Shown here: one piece after another, positions 42,623 to 51,194 of the stretch
Layout: every line of letters starts with the position of its first letter
Position numbering within the stretch: the stretch's first letter is position 1
Source of the DNA: an uncultured bacterium
GTDB lineage: Bacteria > Muiribacteriota > Ozemobacteria > Ozemobacterales > Ozemobacteraceae
NCBI GenBank assembly: GCA_937949615.1
Contig: CALEDQ010000008.1
Coordinates: forward strand, 186,001 to 250,000
Length of the DNA: 64,000 nt
Direction: 5' to 3'
Translations under genes and position numbers: made by a program
The notes under the pieces: model-generated
Told to the model about the DNA's origin: nothing
Database searches by the model: none
The model's input: only the letters and a program-made list of their open reading frames with translations

Positions 42623-43818
42623 TTTGCATCTCCTGGTTTGACAGCTTCTGCGGCAGGCTGCCCGCCCGGTGCCGGGGTTCCGGCCGGAGCAGGCGAAGTC
42701 TGGCCCGACTCATTGTTATGCCCTGAATGTGCACCACCCTGGTTCTGACCGCTCGGCTGGCTACCGCTCTCCGGTATCTGATGACCGCAGGTCGGGCAGG
42801 TAGAACCGGGCGCGGGGGCCTGGCCGCCCTTGTTGCCGCCGGGCGCGCCATTACCTTTTCCGAGGCCTGGCAAACCGCCTCCACCGCCGCCTCCACCACC
42901 AAGCAGGTCGCTGAGATCACCAAGACCGCCACTTCCACCCATACCACCGATGCCCGGCGGCAGTTGCGGGAAGGCTGACTGCGGCGGCGGCACGAAGCGC
43001 AGCAGCAGAAGCAACAGAATAATGATCGCAAGAATTATTGCCAGCCATTTAACCCAGCGGTAAGCGCCCAGCCCGCAGGCGAGCATACGCTTTTCTTTTT
43101 CTTCCGCAGCAGGTGGCGGTTCCGGTTTCTTTGTCACCGGCGGTTTCGCAGGTTCGTCGGCTTTGGCCGGTGCAGCCGCGGTTGCCACGGCAGCGGCGGC
43201 CGCTGTTTTTTCCGGTTCTTTTACCGGCTGAGACTCAGGGTAAGGCGGCGGTTCGGGTGGCAGAACCACTGGCTGAGACTGAGGCTGCTCTGCCGTTTTT
43301 TTGCCTGCCTTGCGCTGGATTTCGGTAATAAAGTCATCCCAGCCGGCGTAAATACCCTTGCCCGGATGGTTGCCATCTTCGTTGATAAAGCCCCAGTGCA
43401 CCAGCACCGGCTGGTTTTTAACGATAAAAATCTGGTTCATATCGGGAGAGACGGCTACCGACTTGAGATATTCGGCATAATCTTTCTCTTTGCCGGTGCG
43501 GCTCTGCTTATCTTCGGCATATTTTCTGATGCGGTCAAGCGCGCGCCCGATCTGGTCGGCAACCGCCTGCTGCCGTTCAGGCGGCAGATCCTTGAACATG
43601 GTCTTTTCGCCTTCAAGAGCGGTTGACCATTCTATTTCACCAGGCTGAGCCTGGCCGTCAACCACATTTTCGGGGCGGGCAAAAAAGTTGTCGAGCTCAC
43701 CGCCAGGGGCGATCTCGCGCAGAACCGCCTGCAGATGCCCATAAAACTGGTGCACCGGCTGATTGCGGAAAAAACTGGTGCGAAAGCCTTTGGTTAAAGT
43801 TCTGGCGATTATTCCCAT
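42619..43818 (-). CDS. Single-pass membrane protein with Gly-rich tail, SrfA-position
   Basis: 399 residues; start preceded by GGAGG. The N-terminal 165 residues are a soluble domain containing QPVLVHWGFINEDG and KGIYAGWDDFI. A long Pro/Ala/Lys linker follows (about 170-245), then one strong membrane helix (about 257-279, LAIILAIIILLLLLL), then a Gly/Pro-rich tail with nine Gly in a row and one CPTCGH pair. The N-terminal domain probably faces the cytoplasm. It occupies the place of SrfA next to srfC but I cannot show homology. Likely the membrane anchor of the Srf complex. Confidence 0.72.
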   Translation of the reverse strand: MGIIARTLTKGFRTSFFRNQPVHQFYGHLQAVLREIAPGGELDNFFARPENVVDGQAQPGEIEWSTALEGEKTMFKDLPPERQQAVADQIGRALDRIRKYAEDKQSRTGKEKDYAEYLKSVAVSPDMNQIFIVKNQPVLVHWGFINEDGNHPGKGIYAGWDDFITEIQRKAGKKTAEQPQSQPVVLPPEPPPYPESQPVKEPEKTAAAAAVATAAAPAKADEPAKPPVTKKPEPPPAAEEKEKRMLACGLGAYRWVKWLAIILAIIILLLLLLRFVPPPQSAFPQLPPGIGGMGGSGGLGDLSDLLGGGGGGGGGLPGLGKGNGAPGGNKGGQAPAPGSTCPTCGHQIPESGSQPSGQNQGGAHSGHNNESGQTSPAPAGTPAPGGQPAAEAVKPGDAK

Positions 43819-43843
43819 GCCAAGCCTCCGTTAATTGTCCTGC

Positions 43844-44611
43844 TCATGTCAGCACCTGCCCGAGACGAACGACGCGATTGCCCTCGCGCAGCACCACAAT
43901 AAAACCGTGCATTTCGCGAATCTGCCGACCAGAGGCCGAAGAACCGGCAATGCGTTCGTGATACTGCGGGTTGAAGGGCTCGCCTTCCATGCTTAAAAAA
44001 GAGTAAACTTCAGAGATGCCCGAAAGAAACCGCGAAACCGCCTTCAGCAACTTTTTTCGCACCGGGTGGGCAAAACCTGCCAGGCTCTGCAGAAATCTGT
44101 CACCAAGTACATTGAGCACAAACAGTTTCTGTTCAGGCGTGCCGATTCTCAGAAACTTTTTAATTGGAAAAACGCCGGCCATAGCCCAGATAACCCGTGC
44201 CTGATCATCTGAACCGGTTATCTCGCCGTAAATTTCCTTGAAAGCAGCGAGCGCTTCAGCTTCAGTCGGATCAGGCAGTCTGAACTGAGCCCAGAGAGAA
44301 TCAGGGCGCAGGCCGCCTGCCATTGCAGCCGGTATCGGCGCAGCTGCAGTCGTTACAGCAGAACCTGCAACAGCAACATCGGGTATTGTCGGCAGGTCTT
44401 CTGCCAGGGCCCCACCCGGCTGCCCCGCATCGGCGGCGCCACTTCTGCCGGCACGATAGGCCTTGAGCATACTGCGCAGGTCACGCAGTTCGTCGTCAGC
44501 AAGAGGAGGCTCGACGGTGCCCGGAAAAGCCGGCAGCTCGACGCCGCCAGCTGTTTTCTTTTCATCTTCGGATGCCGTCGGGAACGGAAACAGTTCGTTC
44601 GTCTCGCTCAT
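43844..44611 (-). CDS. Unknown soluble protein of the Srf locus
   Basis: 255 residues; GGGGGAG precedes the ATG by about 7 bases. Residues 1-110 are acidic, Pro/Ala-rich and probably disordered. Residues about 115-215 are helical (TEAEALAAFKEIYGEI, VLNVLGDRFLQSLAGF). The last 50 residues look beta-like (IREMHGFIVVLREGNRVVRLGQV). No family recognised and no signal peptide. It lies 16 bases downstream of srfB and 25 bases before the membrane-protein gene, so it is very likely part of the same complex. It may be a linker between the SrfB ATPase and the membrane protein; inference. Confidence 0.68.
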   Translation of the reverse strand: MSETNELFPFPTASEDEKKTAGGVELPAFPGTVEPPLADDELRDLRSMLKAYRAGRSGAADAGQPGGALAEDLPTIPDVAVAGSAVTTAAAPIPAAMAGGLRPDSLWAQFRLPDPTEAEALAAFKEIYGEITGSDDQARVIWAMAGVFPIKKFLRIGTPEQKLFVLNVLGDRFLQSLAGFAHPVRKKLLKAVSRFLSGISEVYSFLSMEGEPFNPQYHERIAGSSASGRQIREMHGFIVVLREGNRVVRLGQVLT

Positions 44612-44627
44612 TTTCTAACTCCCCCTC

Positions 44628-47372
44628 TTAAAGATCGAAACAGCCGGTATCTAGCCAATACTGGTCTGAAACCATGGTGCGCAGACGCAGCTGGGCACTT
44701 TTCTGATTACATTTTGTCCCCTTCGCATCGAGAAGTTCGGCGACCGCAAGGCACTCGCGGTTGCTGTTGTCCTGGCTCAGCTTAACCAGATATGGCCCGC
44801 TGCCCTTGAGCGAGTCAGCGTCAAGAACCAGCTCCCACAATGGGTTAACCATACAGACTTCTGAATCGATGCGGCGAATGCCGAGCAGCGCATTTTTGCT
44901 CACCTGCAGCTGTGCCGGAGCGGAAGCCGGCGTCGGAAACAGGCACTGCTCGATATTCATCGTCTCGCGCGCAAAGGTGCCGATAAAGCACTCACGCTGG
45001 CGAATCAGGCTGCCATCAGTGGTCAGACTCATACCATCGAGGCAGTTGAGCTTTTCGGCAAACAGCCAGACGGCACCGCCCATGACGCAGGTGGTCTTGG
45101 GGTCGGCAATACCGCCACCCCGCTGCGAAAATGGATACCAGCTGCCCACCGGGTAGCCCTTCAACCCGATTATCCGGGCTGGTTGCACTGGCATCAGGCG
45201 CACGAGCATTTCTCTGATGATCGGCAGTGAAGACGGCTTGCCGCCCAGAATCAAGGTATCGCAGTCAAACTGCGCGATTACCTCGGCAAAAATACGCATG
45301 ACGTTTTCGAGAACATTGGCGATCACGGCGTTAACCTTGGGGCGCGAGATCTGCCATGGAATCTCAGGAAGGGTTATGTCGCAGCCAAAATCGCGGCGCA
45401 TGTGTTCGGCAAAAAAGTCGAGCACTCCGGCGCCCGGCATGCGATTCGGGAAAAACCGGTCGAAACTGAGCTCGATATCAGGGTCTTCACTGTCGAGCTC
45501 GGCAAATTCAAGGTGGCGATGTGCCATCGGAATCCAGAGCTGACGGCACAGTTCAGCTTTCATATCATTGAAGCTCTTGTCGCGTCCACCGCGGCCGGGC
45601 CCAAAGAAAATCTGAAAGTCTTCCCATGAGATGTTGGGGTTTTTCTGCTGCGCCCAGCTGAAAATGCGCCTGAGAATCAACTTCTCGATAACCCGTTTGG
45701 CAATTTCGTCGCCGGCGATTGAAAAGCCTTCCGAGAACAGCATTTTCTGCCTGATCAGCATTGGCTGTGCGGCATCCGCATGGTATTCGGCAATCATCAG
45801 GTCACTTGTACCACCGCCTATATCGATGCTGGCAACTCTGACCATTTTACCGGCAGCGTCAGCCCGCAAGCGACCCAGCGTTTCGACCGCTTCGCCGGCA
45901 TTGCCGAGAAATCGGTGCATAACTTCGCCATAAAGCCAGGTGAGCTGCACAGCGGTTGCCTCGTCGAGGTTAAGTTCGACATCGGGCCTGATTTCAGGGT
46001 CTCTGCCCGTCACATGAAAAAACAGGTCGAGGGCCGAAGTCACCCGCTGCCGGTACAGATTCTTTTCTGGAAACGACATGCCGCAGGGTGTCGTCATGAC
46101 GATGTTCTTCAACCGGCGACCGGCCTGGCGATGCCCGCGCGAACGCCGGTATGCATACGAATTGATCTGAGCATAAGCATGACAGAGAATCTCGGTCATC
46201 AGAAAGGTCATCAGTGAACTCGGTGGGTAGCAGGGCTCAAATGGCGGGGTTGCCTTTTCGCCCATGAACAGGCCATTTTCGTCGAGATATTTCAGAAACG
46301 GTGCCCCGATTTTTTTGCCCAGCCCGTCACCGGGCAGGTTGAAATACCAGGGAAAATGCCGCTGCTGTTCATCCCACAGGTAGCGTTTCGGGCTCGACAT
46401 GCCGGTATCGCCGATATCAGACGGTTCCTGGCGGGCTGCTTCATGGCCGAGGCGCAGAATTCCGGGCCAGGCAAACCGGTTGCCGGCAGCCGGAATCTGA
46501 TAATCGCTGCCACTGAAAAGCGGCGGCTGAAATTTGAAACTGGTATCGAAAGGCTCGGTGTAAACTGTGCAGGGTTCCTGTAGATCACGAATTTCCAGTT
46601 TGCAGCATTCATCGAGACTGACCGGCCGCCCGGGAATCTGCTCGATAAGAACACCACAGGCCCGGCTGTTGCCAAGATCGAGAACCAGACTGACGTCGAT
46701 CGCCTCCCCTTCGGGGCGAAGCATCGTTACCTCAGGCAACAGGGCTGCCTGCTGCAGACCATCCATCAGGGTCATAAAAGCGGCCAGAGAAGCCGCATAG
46801 GGTGGCACTTTCTCGCTGCCTTCAGCCGGCACGTTCTGTAGAGCGCTCTTAACCCAGTTCAGCATTGCCGGTGTCTGCCAGAATGGCAGATTGCCGGGAT
46901 TGATGATGAAAGTCTGGCCGACATCTTCACTCAGCAGGCCGGTGCCGCCTTTGCCATCAGCGGCGGCATCTGCACCGACAGAAGTATCTACGGCAATCGC
47001 GTAATTGATGACGTTGTCGTCGAGCTGCAGCGGCGGGCGCTGCAGAAAAATTCTCGCCCAGTCGACGCTGCGCGAACTGCCGCAACCATCGGCAGTCTTG
47101 CGACCGAAAGGCAGCGGCAGCCATTTGCCCAGAGCAGCGGCAAGAGCGTCGCCAAAGCACACCGACAGACCGCCGATATCTTTGAGATCGGTGCCCCCGG
47201 CAGCGGCATTAATAATCGGCTCGGTGCCAAGCTGCAGACTGATGGCCGAACTTGGTGACTGCAACACCCTGAAATGCCACTTCTTGCCAAGCAGCATGTC
47301 AGAGAGACGCAGCTCATTGTCTGGGGCGTAAAATGAAATTCCGGTTTCGACGAGAAATTCGATTTTTTCCAT
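44628..47372 (-). CDS. srfB: SrfB-like actin/Hsp70-fold ATPase
   Basis: 914 residues, the size of SrfB proteins. The nucleotide-binding fold of the actin/Hsp70/sugar-kinase superfamily is visible: phosphate-1 motif VLDLGNSRACGV (about 230-241) and phosphate-2 motif ASIDIGGGTSDLMI (about 510-523), with DTLILGGKPSSLPIIREML (about 709-727) as the adenosine motif. The N-terminal 220 residues are specific to the family. SrfB is one of the three srfABC products of enterobacteria. It starts 4 bases after the small membrane-protein gene. Family assignment is good; biochemical role unknown. Confidence 0.85.
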   Translation of the reverse strand: MEKIEFLVETGISFYAPDNELRLSDMLLGKKWHFRVLQSPSSAISLQLGTEPIINAAAGGTDLKDIGGLSVCFGDALAAALGKWLPLPFGRKTADGCGSSRSVDWARIFLQRPPLQLDDNVINYAIAVDTSVGADAAADGKGGTGLLSEDVGQTFIINPGNLPFWQTPAMLNWVKSALQNVPAEGSEKVPPYAASLAAFMTLMDGLQQAALLPEVTMLRPEGEAIDVSLVLDLGNSRACGVLIEQIPGRPVSLDECCKLEIRDLQEPCTVYTEPFDTSFKFQPPLFSGSDYQIPAAGNRFAWPGILRLGHEAARQEPSDIGDTGMSSPKRYLWDEQQRHFPWYFNLPGDGLGKKIGAPFLKYLDENGLFMGEKATPPFEPCYPPSSLMTFLMTEILCHAYAQINSYAYRRSRGHRQAGRRLKNIVMTTPCGMSFPEKNLYRQRVTSALDLFFHVTGRDPEIRPDVELNLDEATAVQLTWLYGEVMHRFLGNAGEAVETLGRLRADAAGKMVRVASIDIGGGTSDLMIAEYHADAAQPMLIRQKMLFSEGFSIAGDEIAKRVIEKLILRRIFSWAQQKNPNISWEDFQIFFGPGRGGRDKSFNDMKAELCRQLWIPMAHRHLEFAELDSEDPDIELSFDRFFPNRMPGAGVLDFFAEHMRRDFGCDITLPEIPWQISRPKVNAVIANVLENVMRIFAEVIAQFDCDTLILGGKPSSLPIIREMLVRLMPVQPARIIGLKGYPVGSWYPFSQRGGGIADPKTTCVMGGAVWLFAEKLNCLDGMSLTTDGSLIRQRECFIGTFARETMNIEQCLFPTPASAPAQLQVSKNALLGIRRIDSEVCMVNPLWELVLDADSLKGSGPYLVKLSQDNSNRECLAVAELLDAKGTKCNQKSAQLRLRTMVSDQYWLDTGCFDL

Positions 47373-47375
47373 GAA

Positions 47376-47588
47376 TTATCTGCCTTCGGTGATGGTTTTG
47401 GGATCAGCAGCAGGCTTTTCAGCCGGCGCCGGCCAGTCGAGTGCCGCACGGCATGGCCAGTACATGATAAAGGCAGCAAAAGCCAGCAGCGGAAACTGCA
47501 TCAGATATGCAATAACAAAAAATTCGACAATGACCACCCCGCACCAGATCAGCAGTGTCTGATTTATGACTCTTTCCTGCTCCTGCAT
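47376..47588 (-). CDS. Small two-helix membrane protein of the Srf locus
   Basis: 70 residues; GGAGGG sits 6 bases before the ATG. Two hydrophobic segments (about 11-27 and 32-47, LLIWCGVVIVEFFVIAYL and LLAFAAFIMYW) followed by a short hydrophilic tail (AEKPAADPKTITEGR). Its position 4 bases before srfB and its strong ribosome site make it a real gene. It may help recruit the SrfB/SrfC proteins to the membrane. No family recognised. Confidence 0.7.
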   Translation of the reverse strand: MQEQERVINQTLLIWCGVVIVEFFVIAYLMQFPLLAFAAFIMYWPCRAALDWPAPAEKPAADPKTITEGR

Positions 47589-47608
47589 CGATTACCCTCC
47601 GGGCAGGT

Positions 47609-48850
47609 CTAGGCCTGCAGAATTTCGTTCAGCAAGGTTTTTGCTTCTTTGTGCCCCTGAGCCGCCGCTTTCTGCAGCCAGCTGTTGGCCTTTTCCAGAC
47701 TGAATTCAACACCCATACCGCACTGGTAAAGGGTGCCGAGATAAAACTGTGCGTGCATGTCGCCGGCATCGGCGGCGAGTCTGAACCAGTTGGCCGCCGT
47801 GGCAAAATCCTGTTTTACCCCCAGCCCCTTGTGGTAGATTTCGCCAATCATACGGCGGGCAACAATTGATCCGAGTTTGGCTGCCTGCTGCAGCATCTGC
47901 AGTGCCAGCGGCACGTCGACGCGGGTGCCATAACCCGGCAGCAGCGTTTTGGCCTGAGCGACCAGCTCTTCGGCGCTGCCGGTGAGAACCACCGGCAGCG
48001 CCGGTTTGGGCGGCGGCGGAGCAGTGGGAGCAACTGTTCTGGCAACGGGTTGAGCCGGTCTGGGCTGAGATACCGGCGATTTTGCCTGAGCAGTTGGCTG
48101 ACTCGTTGCCGTTTTTGGCGAACCACCCTGAACGGTGCTTTTTGGCACGCTGTTTTTGCCCGGTTGTGCCGCAGTCTGATGTATTTGCGCAGACTGTGGG
48201 GCTGAAGCCGAAACAGCCTGAGCAGATGCCGCGCCGGCAGACAGAACAGCCGTCTGCCGCTTTCGTGGCGCCGCGGCAAAAAAGGCCAATTCGCCGGGTT
48301 TTTCTGATTTAACGGGGGTCGCTGCCAGGCCGGCACAGTCAGTTTCGGGCAGCGGGCGCCACCAGGCGCTGAAAACCTTTATAACACCGCTGGCATCTGT
48401 GCCAAAAATGAGACCGGCACGATTCTTTTCGAACAAGCGCATGGTTTCGGCACTTAAAGTCGGAATGGCAGCAGACTGAGTCGCAGGCTGCGATACCTCT
48501 GCGGTTGAAGCACGTGCGACTTCGGCCTCGACCTTGAGACCGAGAGAAATTGCCCAGGCCTCGACCGCCCAGGCGGCCAGGGCCGGGTTAACAGGGTGTT
48601 TCCGGCCGATTCCGGCAGCCAGCGAATTGATCAGCGAACGCGAAACAATCCCGGCATAGCCCTTCTGCAGTTCCCAGGGGATGCGTTCCTGCAGACCGGC
48701 GCGCAAGGCACCGGTTTCGGCTGACTGCGGCAGATCGCCGGCTTTCTGCAGCATGCGTTCAAAGATATCGGGGCTCTGAAAAACGGTTGCGTCCTTGCGC
48801 CCGACCAGCTCGCACAGAACCTTGAGTATTCGCTCCCTTGAAGTATCCAC
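47609..48850 (-). CDS. Sel1-repeat protein with long low-complexity linker
   Basis: 413 residues starting at GTG 48850 with GGCGG about 5 bases upstream. The N-terminal 110 residues form a helical domain (ERILKVLCELVGRKD). Residues about 110-295 are a Gln/Ala/Pro/Ser-rich linker. The C-terminal 120 residues contain Sel1-type (TPR-like) repeats: VDVPLALQMLQQAAKLG, ARRMIGEIYHKGLGV, AQFYLGTLYQCGMGV and ANSWLQKAAAQG. Sel1 repeats mediate protein-protein contacts. It is the first gene of the Srf operon, directly behind a good promoter, and is not part of the classical srfABC set. Confidence 0.78.
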   Translation of the reverse strand: MDTSRERILKVLCELVGRKDATVFQSPDIFERMLQKAGDLPQSAETGALRAGLQERIPWELQKGYAGIVSRSLINSLAAGIGRKHPVNPALAAWAVEAWAISLGLKVEAEVARASTAEVSQPATQSAAIPTLSAETMRLFEKNRAGLIFGTDASGVIKVFSAWWRPLPETDCAGLAATPVKSEKPGELAFFAAAPRKRQTAVLSAGAASAQAVSASAPQSAQIHQTAAQPGKNSVPKSTVQGGSPKTATSQPTAQAKSPVSQPRPAQPVARTVAPTAPPPPKPALPVVLTGSAEELVAQAKTLLPGYGTRVDVPLALQMLQQAAKLGSIVARRMIGEIYHKGLGVKQDFATAANWFRLAADAGDMHAQFYLGTLYQCGMGVEFSLEKANSWLQKAAAQGHKEAKTLLNEILQA

Positions 48851-48877
48851 ACCTGCCGCCTTTATTGTTGCTGACTC

Positions 48878-48906
48878 AGAATAACAATTTTTGCCGACCC
48901 GGTCAA
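48878..48906 (-). promoter_or_regulatory. Promoter of the Srf-type operon
   Basis: On the minus strand, TTGACC (48901-48906), 17 bases, TATTCT (48878-48883), about 28 bases before the GTG start at 48850. A good sigma70-type match in an otherwise empty 86-base gap. Confidence 0.6.
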
Positions 48907-48936
48907 TAACTTAACCGCCGGCCAATAGACCACAAA

Positions 48937-49512
48937 TCAAGCCTGCAGCTTCTTCATCAGCCACGCCATGTTCTGCCCGAGCACGCGCATGGTGTTCATA
49001 CCTTCCTCGTCAGCAGCAACGGCACCTGGCTCACGCCCCATGCCAAGATTCCAGTAAACTGAACCAGGCACTATCATTTCCTGAATGAAAAAGAACTTGT
49101 TGATGGCGTCAAAAGCATCGGTAGAGCCGGCTCGCCGCACTGCCACAACGGCCGCACCGACCTTGCGCCTGAGAGCTCGCCCGTTGGCGATGGCAACATA
49201 GCCGGCTCTGTCGATCAGCGCCTTGATCTCGGCGTTGACATTGGCAAAATAGGTCGGCGAGCCGATCAGAATGCCGTCGGCCTCGAGCATCTTAGTAATT
49301 ACCTTGTTCATCATGTCAGTCTCGATGACACAGCGGCCGTTTTTCATTTCAAAGCAGCGGCCACAGGCGAGACAACCGCGCACAGCGTTTCCGCCCAGTT
49401 GAATCAGTTCAGTTTCGATTCCCTCATTGTTCAGTTCTGCAAAAACCGTTTTGAGAAGCAGTTCAGTATTGCCGTTCGGCCGCGGGCTTCCGTTTATTCC
49501 AATTACTTTCAT
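48937..49512 (-). CDS. Flavodoxin-family NAD(P)H-dependent FMN reductase / iron-sulfur flavoprotein
   Basis: 191 residues. The N-terminal FMN phosphate loop is GSPRPNGNTE (about 8-17). A Cys-rich motif CLACGRCFEMKNGRC (about 47-61) fits iron-sulfur flavoproteins and related reductases. GSPTYFANV (about 84-92) is the second FMN contact. Such proteins carry out two-electron reduction with bound FMN, often in anaerobes. GGGGG lies before the ATG. It is upstream of the Srf promoter and probably independent of that operon. Physiological electron partner unknown. Confidence 0.87.
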   Translation of the reverse strand: MKVIGINGSPRPNGNTELLLKTVFAELNNEGIETELIQLGGNAVRGCLACGRCFEMKNGRCVIETDMMNKVITKMLEADGILIGSPTYFANVNAEIKALIDRAGYVAIANGRALRRKVGAAVVAVRRAGSTDAFDAINKFFFIQEMIVPGSVYWNLGMGREPGAVAADEEGMNTMRVLGQNMAWLMKKLQA

Positions 49513-49532
49513 AATAACCCCCGTTTTTTTTG

Positions 49533-49561
49533 ATTATACATCAGTTTTCTGCAGGCGTCAG
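49533..49561 (-). promoter_or_regulatory. Promoter of the flavodoxin-family gene
   Basis: On the minus strand, CTGACG (49556-49561), 17 bases, TATAAT (49533-49538); perfect -10, moderate -35, about 21 bases before the ATG. Confidence 0.55.
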
Positions 49562-49590
49562 CGCCAACTGCAACCAGAATACCGTTTTTT

Positions 49591-49619
49591 TTGTCGGCTG
49601 AGCGTTTTTGCGCTAATAT
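49591..49619 (+). promoter_or_regulatory. Promoter of the pentapeptide-repeat gene
   Basis: TTGTCG (49591-49596), 17 bases, TAATAT (49614-49619), about 40 bases before the ATG at 49659. It is divergent from the flavodoxin-gene promoter. Confidence 0.45.
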
Positions 49620-49658
49620 GGATCAGAAAATATCCAACAAAAAAGGGCTTTTTAGAAA

Positions 49659-50660
49659 ATGAAAGCAAAGAGACCGGATTATTCAGGACACGAAGCAGAG
49701 CTTGGGCTTCTTTCCCGGATTTTCCCGCAATTGCAGCCTCTGGCAATGCTGTTCGGAACCGGGAAGAGCAAAATAAGTCGTTCAGGTGCGCCGTTTGCCA
49801 TTCTCACGCAATTCCTGCTGGCCCTGGCAGCGGCGGCATGCTTCATGGCAGCCGTTGTTCTGGTGTCTAAGCTCGAGCCTTATCTGCCATTTTTAAACTC
49901 AAACCGTGGCAATCTGTTGACCAGATTAACCGGGGCGTTCATCGGCCTTCCCGCAATGATGATCATTCTGCTGGCGCTGAACCGCAGTTTCGATCTTTTC
50001 TATCTTCTGGTTACCGGCAACGACTTCGATAAATGCGGCGATGATCTGAAACCGGTAAAGTCGCTGATGCTCGTGCTTGGCTTTGTCGGCAGCCTGTTTG
50101 CAGCCGGAGTCGGTTATTTCTATTTCGAAATGTATGCTTCCAAGCTTGAGCAAAAAAGGCAGATGCGCGTCGAACAGCAGGAATATTTTTCTTACCTGAA
50201 TCAGGGCCGCGCCGCCTGGAACCGCTACATCACCGAAGGGCCGATGCACCGCATAGAGTTCACCGAGGCCGATCTTTCGAAACGGCATTTTAAAGGCTTT
50301 TATTTTTATTCAGTAGATTTTATCGGCACCGACCTGACCGATACGGTTTTCGAAGACTGCTATCTTGGCTACTCAAACTTTTCTGGCGCAATACTAAAAA
50401 ACACAGTTTTCAAAGACAGTTATATGAAGGGTGCCGACTTCATCGGAACCGACCTTTCTGGCGCAGATCTGACCGGGGCCTTCGGCGAAAAGAGTGATTT
50501 TAAAAAAGCTATAAACGCTGAAAAGGAAATCGCGAAGCTGCAACCCTGCGAAAAAAGTCGCTGGAACGGCGTTTCCTGGTTTGATTTCCGCGACGAAAAA
50601 TGGCTGAAAGAAAAGGGCTACTGGACCGAAGGTCGCAAACCACTCGGCCTTGAATTTTGA
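49659..50660 (+). CDS. Membrane protein with pentapeptide repeats
   Basis: 333 residues. Three membrane helices (about 45-67, 86-108 and 130-152) are followed by a coiled segment and a pentapeptide-repeat domain (about 205-285): FTEADLSKRHF, YSVDFIGTDLTD, YSNFSGAILKN, GADFIGTDLSGADLTGA. The repeats should form a right-handed beta helix on one side of the membrane. Function of such anchored repeats is mostly unknown. It has its own promoter and is followed by a separate promoter for the next gene. Confidence 0.83.
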   Translation: MKAKRPDYSGHEAELGLLSRIFPQLQPLAMLFGTGKSKISRSGAPFAILTQFLLALAAAACFMAAVVLVSKLEPYLPFLNSNRGNLLTRLTGAFIGLPAMMIILLALNRSFDLFYLLVTGNDFDKCGDDLKPVKSLMLVLGFVGSLFAAGVGYFYFEMYASKLEQKRQMRVEQQEYFSYLNQGRAAWNRYITEGPMHRIEFTEADLSKRHFKGFYFYSVDFIGTDLTDTVFEDCYLGYSNFSGAILKNTVFKDSYMKGADFIGTDLSGADLTGAFGEKSDFKKAINAEKEIAKLQPCEKSRWNGVSWFDFRDEKWLKEKGYWTEGRKPLGLEF

Positions 50661-50733
50661 CTTTACAGGCCAAAACCGCGTTTTTGGCTAATAAGATTGC
50701 CATCCATGCAAAAAATTGATTCGTCTTCTTTCC

Positions 50734-50763
50734 TTTACAAAATGGTTTTATGAGTTTTAAAAT
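50734..50763 (+). promoter_or_regulatory. Candidate promoter of the DsrE-like gene
   Basis: TTTACA (50734-50739), 18 bases, TAAAAT (50758-50763), 44 bases before the ATG at 50808, which has a strong GAAGGAG site. Confidence 0.4.
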
Positions 50764-50807
50764 CAAGCCTATAAAGAAAAGCTTTCAGTGAAGGAGAACT
50801 CAAGGAT

Positions 50808-51155
50808 ATGAAAAAAATTGTGATCTTTGCTTTTCAGGGTGAACTGATGTGCTTCGCACACGCTCTGCTCAACGTGCTTGATCTGCATGCAAAAGGGCAC
50901 CATGCAAAGCTCGTAATCGAGGGCAGTGCTACCAAGCTGATTGCGCAACTGGCCGCTCCCGAAACTCCTTTTCACCGACAATATCAGCAGGTTATTTCTG
51001 AAAAGCTGCTGGCGGGCATCTGCAAAGCCTGCGCCAGCAAAATGGGCACTCTTGAAGAAGCGAAAAAACAAAGTATCAGCCTGCTCGATGATATGAACGG
51101 GCACCCGGGGTTTGCCGGCTGGCTGGCTGAAGGTTATGATATTATCAGCATGTAA
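50808..51155 (+). CDS. DsrE-like small cytoplasmic protein
   Basis: 115 residues. The pattern VIFAFQGELMCFAHALLNVLD then HHAKLVIEGSATKL and a later Cys pair (GICKACASKMG) resembles DsrE/DsrF-like and related small alpha/beta proteins, some of which carry sulfur on Cys. The Cys at about 74 and 77 could be such a site. GAAGGAG precedes the gene. The next gene, a sirtuin, follows after 39 bases and may share the transcript. Sulfur-carrier activity is a guess; the fold call is moderate. Confidence 0.68.
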   Translation: MKKIVIFAFQGELMCFAHALLNVLDLHAKGHHAKLVIEGSATKLIAQLAAPETPFHRQYQQVISEKLLAGICKACASKMGTLEEAKKQSISLLDDMNGHPGFAGWLAEGYDIISM

Positions 51156-51194
51156 AAGTTTTCGGCCATTCAAACTGCAGATTTCAGGAGCCAG

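Noticed and set aside
42860..42905. Poly-Gly coding repeat as a phase-variable tract
   Set aside because: The repeat is a run of Gly codons in frame; changes of whole triplets would not switch the gene off.
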